Assembly: GCA_945949655.1 (NCBI GenBank)
Contig: CAMFFG010000024.1
Coordinates: forward strand, 1 to 9,858
Source: an uncultured Peptococcaceae bacterium
GTDB lineage: Bacteria; Bacillota; Peptococcia; Peptococcales; Peptococcaceae
DNA length: 9,858 nt
Reading direction: 5' to 3'
The notes under the pieces are model-generated. The model had not been told where the DNA came from. It worked only from the letters and a program-made list of their open reading frames with translations, and made no database searches. This document shows positions 1 through 6,968 of this stretch, piece after piece (within the stretch, counting starts at the first letter, position 1; the number at the start of each line of letters is the position of its first letter). The translations under genes were made by a program, and so were the position numbers.

Positions 1-5
1 GGAGG
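1..5 (+). promoter_or_regulatory. Ribosome binding site that decides the first gene's start
   Basis: GGAGG lies at the very edge of the window. It is only 2 nt from the ATG at 8, which is too close for normal initiation, but 8 nt from the in-frame GTG at 14, which is ideal. The next in-frame ATG, at 26, is 20 nt away and too far. The spacing therefore favours GTG at 14 as the true start of the transketolase N-terminal subunit. This is inferred from spacing alone. Confidence 0.6.
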
Positions 6-7
6 AT

Positions 8-823
8 ATGCCAGTGAATGAGCAGATGCTGAGAAAACAGGCGAAAGAAATCAGAAAAGACATTGTGACCATGATCGGACAGGCTAAGTCGGGCCATCCG
101 GGCGGTTCCCTGTCGGCTGCTGAGATCTTGACCTATCTGTATTTTGAAGAAATGAAGATTGATCCGAAAAATCCGAAATGGGAGGATCGGGACCGGTTTG
201 TACTGTCTAAAGGGCATGCTGCACCGGTGCTGTATGCAGCACTGGCCCGCAGAGGTTATTTCCCTGTGGAAGAATTGTCGACTCTGCGGAAGATTGGCTC
301 CCATCTGCAGGGCCATCCGGATATGAATAAAGTTCCTGGTGTGGATATGTCCACTGGTTCGCTGGGCACCGGTTTCTCGGCAGCTACCGGTATGGCGCTG
401 GCCTGCAAGCTGGATCAGAAAGAAAACTATGTATATACACTGCTGGGTGATGGCGAGCTGCAGGAAGGACAGGTATGGGAGGCTGCGATGTCGGCGGCGC
501 ATTATAAATTAGACAATCTGATTGCTTTTGTGGATAATAATGGTCTGCAGATTGATGGAAACATTGATGATGTGCTGTCTCCTAACCCCATCGATGCCAA
601 ATTTGCAGCTTTTGGCTGGCATGTGCTGACCATCGACGGTCATGATTTTGGGCAGATTGCTGCTGCTGTTGCTGCGGCGAAAGCTGAAAAAGGCAGACCG
701 ACTATGATCGTAGCCAAAACGGTAAAAGGCAAAGGCGTATCTTATATGGAAAATCAGGCCGGCTGGCACGGCAGTGCGCCAAACGAAGAACAGGTGGCAG
801 CTGCGCTGACCGAACTGAACTAG
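8..823 (+). CDS. Transketolase, N-terminal (thiamine-diphosphate-binding) subunit
   Basis: This is the first half of a split transketolase, the cytosolic enzyme that moves two-carbon ketol units between sugar phosphates in the non-oxidative pentose phosphate pathway. The open frame gives 271 aa, about the usual size for a stand-alone N-terminal half. Visible motifs are SGHPGG (29-34), the KGH histidine (70), QGHP (101-104), GSLGTG (117-122) and the ThDP motif starting GDGELQEGQ (147-155) and ending with the Asn pair at 177-178, followed by the DGHD (210-213) and WHG (253-255) histidines. The pyrimidine-binding half is the next gene, 15 bp downstream, so both must be made to form the active site. 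The start is ambiguous: ATG at 8 is only 2 nt from GGAGG, while GTG at 14 is well spaced. Family assignment is secure. The promoter lies upstream of the window. Confidence 0.96.
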   Translation: MPVNEQMLRKQAKEIRKDIVTMIGQAKSGHPGGSLSAAEILTYLYFEEMKIDPKNPKWEDRDRFVLSKGHAAPVLYAALARRGYFPVEELSTLRKIGSHLQGHPDMNKVPGVDMSTGSLGTGFSAATGMALACKLDQKENYVYTLLGDGELQEGQVWEAAMSAAHYKLDNLIAFVDNNGLQIDGNIDDVLSPNPIDAKFAAFGWHVLTIDGHDFGQIAAAVAAAKAEKGRPTMIVAKTVKGKGVSYMENQAGWHGSAPNEEQVAAALTELN

Positions 824-838
824 AGGAGGAACAGAACA

Positions 839-1774
839 ATGGCCAATATTGCAACACGCGACGCCTACGGTCAGGCTCTGGCCGAGCTGGGCGCAATCAA
901 TGACAAGGTTGTCGTACTGGACGCCGACCTGTCCAAATCTACCAAAACGAACGACTTTAAAAAAGTATTTCCAGAACGGTTTTTTAATATCGGGATTGCA
1001 GAGCAGAATTTATTAGGTACCGCCGCCGGTTTTGCCGCTGCAGGCAAGATTCCGTTTGCCAGCAGCTTCGCGGTGTTTGCTGTGGGTCGCGCCTATGACC
1101 AGATCCGCAACTCTATCGCTTATCCTAGACTGAATGTAAAAATTGCAGCCACCCATGCTGGTCTGACCGTAGGGGAAGACGGCGGTTCTCATCAGATGCT
1201 GGAAGACATTGCACTGATGCGGGCAGTGCCTAATATGACTGTGCTGGTGCCTGCTGATGGTGTGGAAACCAAACAGGCTGTTATGGCGGCAGCTGAATAT
1301 AACGGTCCGGTATATATTCGTCTGGGTCGTCCGAAAGTACCTGTTTTGTTTGATGACGATTATAAGTTTGAGATTGGCAAAGGTGTTGTGCTGAAAGAAG
1401 GCAGCGATGTCACTCTGATTGGCACTGGCATTATGGTGAGCAAAGCTATGGAAGCGGCAGAACTGTTAGCAGCTGACGGTATCTCTGCTGCTGTGGTGAA
1501 TATCAGCACCATCAAGCCGCTGGATCATGCACTGATCACAGAAATGGCGCAGAAGACCGGCGCTGTAGTGACCTGCGAAGAGCACAATATTTACGGTGGC
1601 TTAGGCAGCGCAGTGGCAGAAGTGCTGGTTGAAAATACTCCCGTGCCTATGGCTCGTGTAGGTGTGAATGACAGCTTTGGGGAATCCGGTCTGCCTGATC
1701 AGCTGCTGGAAAAATACGGACTGACCGCAGCGCATATTGTGGAAAAAGCAAAAGCAGTCATTGCAAGAAAATAA
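839..1774 (+). CDS. Transketolase, C-terminal (pyrimidine-binding) subunit
   Basis: This is the second half of the split transketolase, 311 aa, translated from AGGAGG (824-829) directly after the stop of the first half. It combines the transketolase pyrimidine-binding domain (about 1-165) with the C-terminal domain (about 180-305). GIAEQN (52-57) carries Glu55, which in this family activates the thiamine cofactor. GEDGGSHQ (112-119) and the EEHN segment (247-250) are also typical. 1-Deoxyxylulose-5-phosphate synthase and pyruvate dehydrogenase E1 beta share this fold, but the split N/C architecture and the partner gene point to transketolase. Spacing and the shared terminators downstream indicate one operon with the N-terminal half. 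The true donor/acceptor sugar range of such split enzymes cannot be read from sequence. Confidence 0.95.
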   Translation: MANIATRDAYGQALAELGAINDKVVVLDADLSKSTKTNDFKKVFPERFFNIGIAEQNLLGTAAGFAAAGKIPFASSFAVFAVGRAYDQIRNSIAYPRLNVKIAATHAGLTVGEDGGSHQMLEDIALMRAVPNMTVLVPADGVETKQAVMAAAEYNGPVYIRLGRPKVPVLFDDDYKFEIGKGVVLKEGSDVTLIGTGIMVSKAMEAAELLAADGISAAVVNISTIKPLDHALITEMAQKTGAVVTCEEHNIYGGLGSAVAEVLVENTPVPMARVGVNDSFGESGLPDQLLEKYGLTAAHIVEKAKAVIARK

Positions 1775-1790
1775 ATTATGGCGATGTAAT

Positions 1791-1828
1791 AGAAGGAGGA
1801 CTTTCAAAAACATGAAGGTCCTCTTTTT
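1791..1828 (+). terminator. Intrinsic terminator of the transketolase operon (first of two)
   Basis: A 10-bp stem, GAGGACTTTC (1796-1805) with GAAGGTCCTC (1814-1823), contains one G-U pair and an 8-nt loop, and is followed by TTTTT. It begins about 20 bp past the stop codon. The AGGAGG-like bases in its left arm followed by ATG in the loop mimic a translation start, but the frame reads into low-complexity spacer. Confidence 0.85.
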
Positions 1829-1843
1829 ATACTTATTGTATTT

Positions 1844-1874
1844 TTTTCACCGAAAGGCAGGTGAAAATTTTTTT
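1844..1874 (+). terminator. Second tandem intrinsic terminator
   Basis: A perfect 8-bp stem, TTTTCACC (1844-1851) with GGTGAAAA (1860-1867), has an 8-nt loop and is followed by seven T residues. It lies 15 bp after the first terminator, in the same orientation. The short, symmetric TTCACC/GGTGAA core could instead be a repressor operator for the aminopeptidase gene, since it sits just upstream of a possible promoter, but the T tract favours termination. Confidence 0.7.
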
Positions 1875-1901
1875 ATTGTAGAAAAAAAGAATAGAGATAA
1901 T
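1873..1901 (+). promoter_or_regulatory. Weak candidate promoter for the aminopeptidase-ftsH unit
   Basis: GATAAT at 1896-1901 matches the -10 consensus in five of six bases and lies about 17 bp before the ribosome binding site (GGAGG, 1918-1922). The -35 position at 17-bp spacing reads TTATTG, a poor match. Two terminators upstream imply that a new promoter must exist here, which is the main support. The exact element is uncertain. Confidence 0.35.
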
Positions 1902-1929
1902 GAATCAATGCGAAAATGGAGGCAGAAAC

Positions 1930-3297
1930 ATGGAAAAATGTGCATGGAACAATTATGATACCGAACAAATGCAACAGCTGCAACAGCTGGCTGATCAGTA
2001 TAAACAATTTCTGAATTCTGGCAAAACCGAGCGGGAATGTGCCCGTGAGACAGTGCGGCAGGCAGAAGCTGCTGGTTATGTGGATCTGCAGGATGTGCTG
2101 GGTGGCCGTGCGCCTATGCAGAACAAAGTGTATGCGGTATCTATGGATAAAACAGTGGCGCTGTTTCAGCTGGGAAAAGAGCCGCTGGAGCAGGGGATGC
2201 AGATCGTGGCGGCGCATATTGATTCGCCGCGGCTGGATTTAAAACAGCATCCGCTGTATGAGGACAGCGGCCTGGCTTATCTGGATACCCATTATTATGG
2301 CGGGATCAAAAAATATCAGTGGGTAACACTGCCCTTGGCGATCCATGGCGTGGTGATAAAAAAAGATGGCACCCGGGTGGAGCTGAATATCGGGGAAAAG
2401 GAAGATGATCCAGTCATCGGCGTGACAGACCTTCTGGTGCATCTGGCTGGCGAACAGCTGGAGAAAGCTGGCAGTAAGGTGGTGGAAGGGGAAGCGCTGG
2501 ATGTGCTGGTGGGGAACCGGCCGCTGGAAGGTGAAGAAAAGGATGCGGTAAAGGCACAGATTCTGCATTTGCTGGAACATCAATATGGCCTGGCGGAAGA
2601 TGATTTTATCTCAGCGGAACTGGAAGTGGTGCCGGCGGGCAAAGCCAGAGACTGCGGGCTGGATCGCAGTATGGTCATGGCCTATGGCCATGATGACCGG
2701 GTGTGTGCTTTTGCAGGATTATCGGCATTCCTGCATACGGAGCAGCAGCAGAAAACAGTCTGCTGTCTGCTGGTAGATAAAGAAGAAATCGGCAGTGTAG
2801 GTGCCACCGGGATGAAGTCCCGTTTCTTTGAAAATACAGTGGCCGAATTGCTGGAGCTGACTGGCAATTACAGTGATCTGAAGCTACGCCGCTGTCTGTC
2901 CCGAAGCCGTATGTTGTCTACCGATGTGAGTTCCGCTTTTGATCCATCCTACGCCCACGCTTTTGATAAACGCAATGTGGCTTATGTAGGTGGTGGTATG
3001 GTGATGAAAAAATTCACCGGCTCCCTAGGAAAATCGGGCGCCAATGATGCCAATGCTGAATATATTGGCGTGTTGCGCAAGGTGCTGGATGATGCCGCTG
3101 TCACCTGGCAGACGGCAGAACTGGGCAAAGTGGATTATGGCGGAGGCGGCACGATCTCTTATATTGCGGCACTATACGGTATGGAAGTGATTGATTGTGG
3201 TGTGCCGGTACTGAACATGCATGCGCCGTGGGAAGTGATCAGTAAGGCCGATTTATATGAAGCGGCAAAAGGATATCATGCCTTTTTAAATATGTGA
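1930..3297 (+). CDS. apeA: M18 family aminopeptidase (ApeA type)
   Basis: This is a zinc-dependent cytosolic aminopeptidase of peptidase family M18 that trims N-terminal residues from peptides. I chose ATG at 1930 (455 aa) because GGAGG at 1918-1922 is 7 nt away; an in-frame ATG at 1900 has no such site. The expected metal and catalytic residues are present: His96 in AAHIDSPR, Asp255/256 in GHDDR, Glu285/286 in DKEEIGS, Asp332 in STDVSSA and His431 in NMHAPWE. The length and the GKTERE and HYYGGIKKYQW segments fit the ApeA (type 1) branch rather than the shorter ApeB branch; that subgroup call comes from memory of family members. ftsH follows after 42 bp with no terminator, so the two are probably co-transcribed and could cooperate, FtsH releasing peptides that this enzyme finishes. 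That link is inference. Confidence 0.93.
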   Translation: MEKCAWNNYDTEQMQQLQQLADQYKQFLNSGKTERECARETVRQAEAAGYVDLQDVLGGRAPMQNKVYAVSMDKTVALFQLGKEPLEQGMQIVAAHIDSPRLDLKQHPLYEDSGLAYLDTHYYGGIKKYQWVTLPLAIHGVVIKKDGTRVELNIGEKEDDPVIGVTDLLVHLAGEQLEKAGSKVVEGEALDVLVGNRPLEGEEKDAVKAQILHLLEHQYGLAEDDFISAELEVVPAGKARDCGLDRSMVMAYGHDDRVCAFAGLSAFLHTEQQQKTVCCLLVDKEEIGSVGATGMKSRFFENTVAELLELTGNYSDLKLRRCLSRSRMLSTDVSSAFDPSYAHAFDKRNVAYVGGGMVMKKFTGSLGKSGANDANAEYIGVLRKVLDDAAVTWQTAELGKVDYGGGGTISYIAALYGMEVIDCGVPVLNMHAPWEVISKADLYEAAKGYHAFLNM

Positions 3298-3339
3298 TGG
3301 AACAAGACGCTTGTGCTAGGGAAGAAAGGAGGAAAAAAT

Positions 3340-5154
3340 ATGAATGAAGTCAAAACACCAAAAAAACCGATGGTGTATTATTACACACTGGTACTGCTGG
3401 CATTGATGCTGTTCAACTTTTTTGTCATGCCGGCTATGGTGGTCAATCAGGTCAAAGAGGTGGATTACAGCACTTTTATGGATATGACCTACCAGAAGCA
3501 GATCGGTAAAGTAGATGTGGAGAGTAACCAGATTATTTTTACCAATAAGGATGAAAGTCAGATATACAAAACAGGCCTGATGAACGACCCGGATCTGATT
3601 CCTCGTTTGTATGAAAATGGCGCTGAATTTTCCGGTGAGATTGTGCAGGAAATGTCACCGTTTGCCAGCATTCTGATGAATGTAGCGCTGCTGATGCTCT
3701 TCATCTGGCTGGGACAGTATATGATGAAACGAATGATGAACAAGGCTGGTGGTCCCAACTCCATGATGTTCGGCATGGGCAAGAGCAACGCCAAGATCTA
3801 TGTGCAATCTACGGAAGGCATCAAGTTTTCCGATGTGGCCGGCGAGGATGAAGCCAAAGAAAACCTGGCAGAAATTGTGGAATATCTGCACACGCCGGAT
3901 AAATACCGGGAGATTGGCGCTTCTATGCCGAAGGGCATTTTATTGGTAGGTCCTCCGGGTACCGGGAAGACAATGCTGGCCAAAGCTGTGGCCGGGGAAG
4001 CCAGCGTGCCGTTCTTCTCCATCTCCGGCTCTGAATTTGTGGAAATGTTTGTAGGTATGGGTGCTTCTAAAGTGCGGGATCTGTTTAAACAGGCCAAGGA
4101 AAAGGCGCCTTGTATCGTGTTTATCGATGAAATCGATGCCATCGGCAAAAAAAGAGACGGGCAGTTTGGCGGCAACGATGAGCGGGAACAGACGCTGAAT
4201 CAGTTACTGACTGAGATGGATGGTTTTGAGGATAACACCGGTGTGATTATTCTGGCAGCTACCAACCGGCCTGAATCATTGGATCCGGCCTTGCTGCGAC
4301 CTGGCCGCTTTGACCGCCGGGTACCGGTGGAACTTCCTGACTTAAAAGGCAGGGAAGAGATTTTAAAAGTACATGCCAGAAAAATCAAAACCACTGGAAT
4401 GATTGATTATAACCGGATCGCCCGCATGGCATCCGGTGCGTCAGGAGCTGAGCTGGCCAATATTGTCAATGAGGCAGCGCTGCGTGCGGTGCGGGATGGC
4501 CGCCATGCTGCTTCTCAGGCTGATCTGGAAGAAAGCATTGAAGTTGTTATTGCCGGATATCAGAAGAAAAATGCGATTCTTACAGACAAGGAAAAACTGA
4601 TTGTGGCCTATCATGAGATTGGACATGCCCTGGTGGCCGCCCGGCAGAGCAATTCGGCGCCAGTACAGAAAATTACCATTGTGCCGCGTACCTCTGGTGC
4701 CCTGGGTTATACCATGCAGGTTGAGGAAGGCAATCATTATCTGATGAGCAAAGAGGAGATCGAGAATAAAATCACGACCTTCACTGGCGGGAGAGCTGCT
4801 GAGGAAGTTGCCTTTGGTTCGATCACTACCGGAGCCTCCAACGATATTGAACAGGCCACGAAACTGGCTCGAGCCATGATCACCCGCTATGGGATGAGTA
4901 AGGATTTTGATATGGTGGCCATGGAAACAGTGAGCAATCAGTATCTGGGCGGCGACGCTTCACTGGCCTGCTCGGCGGAAACGCAGACACTGATTGACCG
5001 GGAAGTGGTGGCGCTGGTAAAACGGCAGCATGAAAAAGCGGCACAGATCCTGATGGAGAATCGGGCGAAACTGGATCAGCTGGCGTATCATCTCTATGAA
5101 AAAGAAACCATTACTGGCGATGAATTCATGCAGATTTTGAATGATGCACAGTAA
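3340..5154 (+). CDS. ftsH: ATP-dependent zinc metalloprotease FtsH
   Basis: This is a membrane-anchored hexameric AAA+ protease that extracts and degrades membrane and short-lived cytosolic proteins. ATG at 3340 (604 aa) is preceded by AGGAGG (3327-3332) at 7 nt; an in-frame GTG at 3313 is upstream of that site and unlikely. Order: first membrane helix (about 13-35), extracytoplasmic FtsH domain (about 36-106), second helix (about 107-127), AAA+ module with Walker A GPPGTGKT (204-211), pore loop MFVG (236-239), Walker B IVFIDE (259-264) and second region of homology with Arg320 and Arg323, then the M41 protease domain with HEIGH (425-429) and third zinc ligand Asp502. All catalytic residues are intact. 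The protein ends soon after the protease domain, without the long polar tail of many FtsH proteins. It is not beside tilS-hpt, the classic Bacillota location, so it may be a second ftsH copy; that is inference. Confidence 0.96.
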   Translation: MNEVKTPKKPMVYYYTLVLLALMLFNFFVMPAMVVNQVKEVDYSTFMDMTYQKQIGKVDVESNQIIFTNKDESQIYKTGLMNDPDLIPRLYENGAEFSGEIVQEMSPFASILMNVALLMLFIWLGQYMMKRMMNKAGGPNSMMFGMGKSNAKIYVQSTEGIKFSDVAGEDEAKENLAEIVEYLHTPDKYREIGASMPKGILLVGPPGTGKTMLAKAVAGEASVPFFSISGSEFVEMFVGMGASKVRDLFKQAKEKAPCIVFIDEIDAIGKKRDGQFGGNDEREQTLNQLLTEMDGFEDNTGVIILAATNRPESLDPALLRPGRFDRRVPVELPDLKGREEILKVHARKIKTTGMIDYNRIARMASGASGAELANIVNEAALRAVRDGRHAASQADLEESIEVVIAGYQKKNAILTDKEKLIVAYHEIGHALVAARQSNSAPVQKITIVPRTSGALGYTMQVEEGNHYLMSKEEIENKITTFTGGRAAEEVAFGSITTGASNDIEQATKLARAMITRYGMSKDFDMVAMETVSNQYLGGDASLACSAETQTLIDREVVALVKRQHEKAAQILMENRAKLDQLAYHLYEKETITGDEFMQILNDAQ

Positions 5155-5186
5155 CAAGAGATATCTGATGGAATAAAGTCCCCCTG

Positions 5187-5215
5187 TTGCTTATCTTTTA
5201 TGCTTGTAGTATAAT
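5187..5215 (+). promoter_or_regulatory. Sigma-A-type promoter of the GH18 gene
   Basis: TTGCTT (5187-5192) and a perfect TATAAT (5210-5215) are separated by 17 bp, the consensus spacing. Initiation would fall around 5221-5223, giving a leader of only about 18 nt. The promoter lies in the loop of the hairpin at 5179-5241, so its own transcript lacks the left arm. Confidence 0.8.
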
Positions 5216-5227
5216 TGGTGAAATACA

Positions 5228-5233
5228 GGGGGG
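5228..5233 (+). promoter_or_regulatory. G-run ribosome binding site supporting the TTG start of the GH18 gene
   Basis: Six G residues, able to pair with the 16S CCUCC with one G-U pair, lie 6 nt before TTG at 5240. The first in-frame ATG, at 5258, is 24 nt away and has no site of its own. TTG at 5240 is therefore the likely start, and it keeps the basic N-region of the signal peptide. Confidence 0.65.
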
Positions 5234-5239
5234 ATTTTT

Positions 5240-6649
5240 TTGCAGATTATAAAAAGAATGCATCGAAAATGGTATGTGCTACTAGCTGTTGTGGCAATGA
5301 CGGTGTTTAGTCTGGCCAATACGCCAGCTATGGCCGCTGAAGAGGATTATCGGGTGGTAGGTTATTATAGTGCCACCTCTTTTGATGAATCGCTGGAACG
5401 GTTGGATATGACACAGTACACGCACATTATGTATGGTTTTCTGAAACTGCAGACAGATGGTTCTGTACTGCCTGTGCCCAAACCGGAACTTTTACAGCAA
5501 ATGGTGGAGAAGGCTCATGCTGCTGATGTAAAGGTTTTTGCTGCAGTGGGCGGGTGGTCTCATCAGAATAAGCCGCTGGAACCTGTCTTTGCTGTTATGG
5601 CAGCAGACGAAGAGAGCCGTGCCCGTTTTGTGCAGGCAATGACCGACATTGTGATAACTTATGATCTGGATGGGATCGAGCTGGACTGGGAATATCCCAA
5701 AGAAAACACTGCTGATAGCTACGAAATGTTAGTACTGGAGTTGGCAGAAGCGATGCACAGCCGAGGTAAAGAATTGTCGGCAGCTGTGGCTGGTGCTACT
5801 TCAGCGGAAGAAAGCTCTGCCGTTTCTAAAATGATCACGCCAGCAGCACTGGCAGCGCTGGAGATTATGGCTTATGATCTGCACGCCACGGAGCACAGCC
5901 CATTGTGGTTTGCCCGCACATCAGTGGAGTATTGGCGCAATCAGCTGCCTGCCAATAAGATTGTACTGGGTATGCCGCTGTATGCCCGGCCCAGCTGGGT
6001 ACAGTATCGCCATCTGGTAGAAGTGGATGCCGAATATGCCTATTGCAATTATGTGGCTGCCGGGCCGGTGTCAAAGCTGGATTCCAGCTATAATGGCCTG
6101 CCACTGCTGCATGATAAAACAGTATATGCGCTGCAGAAGACAGGCGGCATCATGTTTTTTGATATCAATGAGGATGCAGAGGGCGAGCTTAGTGCAGTGA
6201 CAATGGCCAGTGAACTGGTAAAGGAATATCAGCGGCAGGGAAAAGAAAAATTTGAAAAACAGGTCTGGGTGTATTTGGATCAGCATCCTCTGACCTTTTC
6301 AGATGCTGATAATCTGGGACAGCCCTTTGTTGATGAAAATGGCCGCACACTGCTGCCTTTGCGAAAGGTACTGGAAGCAATCGGCGTGACAGTGGACTAC
6401 GATGGAACAACGCAATCTATTACCATGCAGAATCAGGAGCAGAAGATACAGTTGACCATAGGCTCGCCAGAAGTGATGATCGGCGGAAACATTGAGATCC
6501 TGGACTGTACACCGCAGATCGTGGGTGGGCGTACCTATGTACCGGCCCGTGTGATATTTGAGAGCTTTGGCTGTAAGGTGCAATGGAATGGTTATGGTCG
6601 CAGTGTGTATCTGGAACACACAGAATTTCCTAGCGAACAGCAAGGATAA
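5240..6649 (+). CDS. Secreted glycoside hydrolase family 18 protein with copper-amine-oxidase-like stalk domain
   Basis: This is a predicted exported 469-aa hydrolase of chitinase-like family GH18. In Bacillota such proteins often cleave N-acetylglucosamine linkages in chitin or peptidoglycan (SleL/YdhD-like). A signal peptide is visible: basic KRMHRK (5-10), hydrophobic core (about 11-27), and an AMA-A cleavage site near residue 32. The GH18 barrel spans about 37-332. Its catalytic motif DGIELDWE (144-151) has Asp149 and the acid Glu151; MAYD (210-213) and GIMFFDIN (303-310) are further GH18 strands. Residues about 343-460 match the Bacillota 'copper amine oxidase N-terminal' stalk, with LLPLRKVLEAIG and RTYVPARVIFESFG elements; this module probably aids wall attachment rather than copper chemistry. 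The start is TTG. The gene has its own promoter and stands apart from ftsH. Substrate (chitin or peptidoglycan) cannot be decided from sequence. Confidence 0.9.
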   Translation: MQIIKRMHRKWYVLLAVVAMTVFSLANTPAMAAEEDYRVVGYYSATSFDESLERLDMTQYTHIMYGFLKLQTDGSVLPVPKPELLQQMVEKAHAADVKVFAAVGGWSHQNKPLEPVFAVMAADEESRARFVQAMTDIVITYDLDGIELDWEYPKENTADSYEMLVLELAEAMHSRGKELSAAVAGATSAEESSAVSKMITPAALAALEIMAYDLHATEHSPLWFARTSVEYWRNQLPANKIVLGMPLYARPSWVQYRHLVEVDAEYAYCNYVAAGPVSKLDSSYNGLPLLHDKTVYALQKTGGIMFFDINEDAEGELSAVTMASELVKEYQRQGKEKFEKQVWVYLDQHPLTFSDADNLGQPFVDENGRTLLPLRKVLEAIGVTVDYDGTTQSITMQNQEQKIQLTIGSPEVMIGGNIEILDCTPQIVGGRTYVPARVIFESFGCKVQWNGYGRSVYLEHTEFPSEQQG

Positions 6650-6652
6650 AAC

Positions 6653-6789
6653 TGTGGATAATTTGTGAATAAAGTGGATAATTTCTGTGTATAACAGGAA
6701 AGCAACTTGTGGAAATGCTGTTGTTAAATAAAAGACATCAGTGAATAACTGTGGATAATCTTGTGGATAAGTGCTGAAAAAGTGGATAA
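6653..6789 (-). repeat. Cluster of nine DnaA-box-like 9-mers
   Basis: On the plus strand, TGTGGATAA (reverse complement TTATCCACA, the consensus DnaA box) occurs perfectly at 6653-6661, 6750-6758 and 6762-6770. TGTGAATAA (6664-6672) and TGTGTATAA (6686-6694) also fit the wider TTWTNCACA consensus. One-base variants are AGTGGATAA (6673-6681 and 6781-6789), TGTGGAAAT (6708-6716) and AGTGAATAA (6740-6748). All nine have the same orientation, and successive starts are 9 to 32 bp apart. The cluster begins 4 bp after the GH18 stop codon, in the intergenic region between two convergent genes. DnaA binding is well established for such boxes; whether this cluster is an origin, a titration site or a regulatory site is unknown. 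Confidence 0.8.
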
Positions 6790-6846
6790 ATGCAGGGATC
6801 GAGCAAAAATCGAACAGAGTTTGTAGGACGTTAACCGCTGTATTGC

Positions 6847-6908
6847 AGAAAATTTTTTGCGGATAGAATAAAGCGTTAATGCGGGAAAAATAAAATGAAT
6901 AACAAAAA
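6847..6908. other. AT-rich stretch beside the DnaA-box cluster
   Basis: Within this stretch, 6861-6908 has 13 G/C among 48 bases (about 27 percent), clearly below the flanking genes. A short self-complementary GCAGAAAATTTTTTGC sits at 6845-6860. The distance from the last DnaA box is about 57 bp. It could be a duplex-unwinding element if the cluster is an origin, or simply relaxed intergenic DNA. The bases from 6790 to 6846 show nothing I can name. Confidence 0.35.
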
Positions 6909-6938
6909 GGATACTTTGCGATGCAGAGTATCCTTTTT
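6904..6938. terminator. Bidirectional terminator between the GH18 and HerA-like genes
   Basis: AAAAAGGATACTTTGC (6904-6919) pairs with GCAGAGTATCCTTTTT (6923-6938) over 16 bp with one G-U pair and a 3-nt loop. The A run on the left and T run on the right make it functional on both strands. It lies 30 bp past the stop of the minus-strand ATPase gene, but 255 bp past the GH18 stop, so GH18 transcripts would run through the DnaA-box cluster. Confidence 0.88.
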
Positions 6939-6968
6939 GTATTCTGATGCCCACAGTATCGTTTATTT

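Larger units (their letters stand above)
5179..5241 (+). terminator. Large-loop terminator-like hairpin after ftsH, overlapping the GH18 ribosome binding site
   Basis: TCCCCCTGT (5179-5187) pairs with ACAGGGGGGA (5225-5234) with one bulged G. The stem is extended outward by A residues against the T tract 5235-5241. The 37-nt loop is unusually long for an intrinsic terminator and contains the GH18 promoter. Its right arm is also the GH18 ribosome binding site. It may end ftsH transcription, mask translation in read-through RNA, or both. Confidence 0.55.

Noticed and set aside
839..1774. 1-deoxyxylulose-5-phosphate synthase or pyruvate dehydrogenase E1 beta
   Set aside because: The fold is shared, but the immediately preceding gene is a transketolase-type ThDP-binding half and the two together make one complete transketolase.
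1813..1958. Possible small hydrophobic protein starting at the ATG in the first terminator's loop
   Set aside because: The AGGAGG and ATG are parts of the terminator hairpin, the frame runs through a second terminator and into the aminopeptidase start, and composition is low-complexity.
5240..6649. Copper amine oxidase activity for the GH18 protein
   Set aside because: Only the small stalk-like N-terminal domain of that family is present; the catalytic topaquinone domain is absent.
6653..6789. Calling the DnaA-box cluster the chromosomal oriC outright
   Set aside because: No replication genes are nearby, flanking genes are transcribed toward it, and skew cannot be assessed over so short a window. 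I keep it as a DnaA-box cluster of unknown role.
6653..6789. CRISPR array or tandem-repeat locus
   Set aside because: The repeated unit is only 9 bp with irregular spacing of 9 to 32 bp; there are no repeats of 20 bp or more with uniform spacers and no cas genes.
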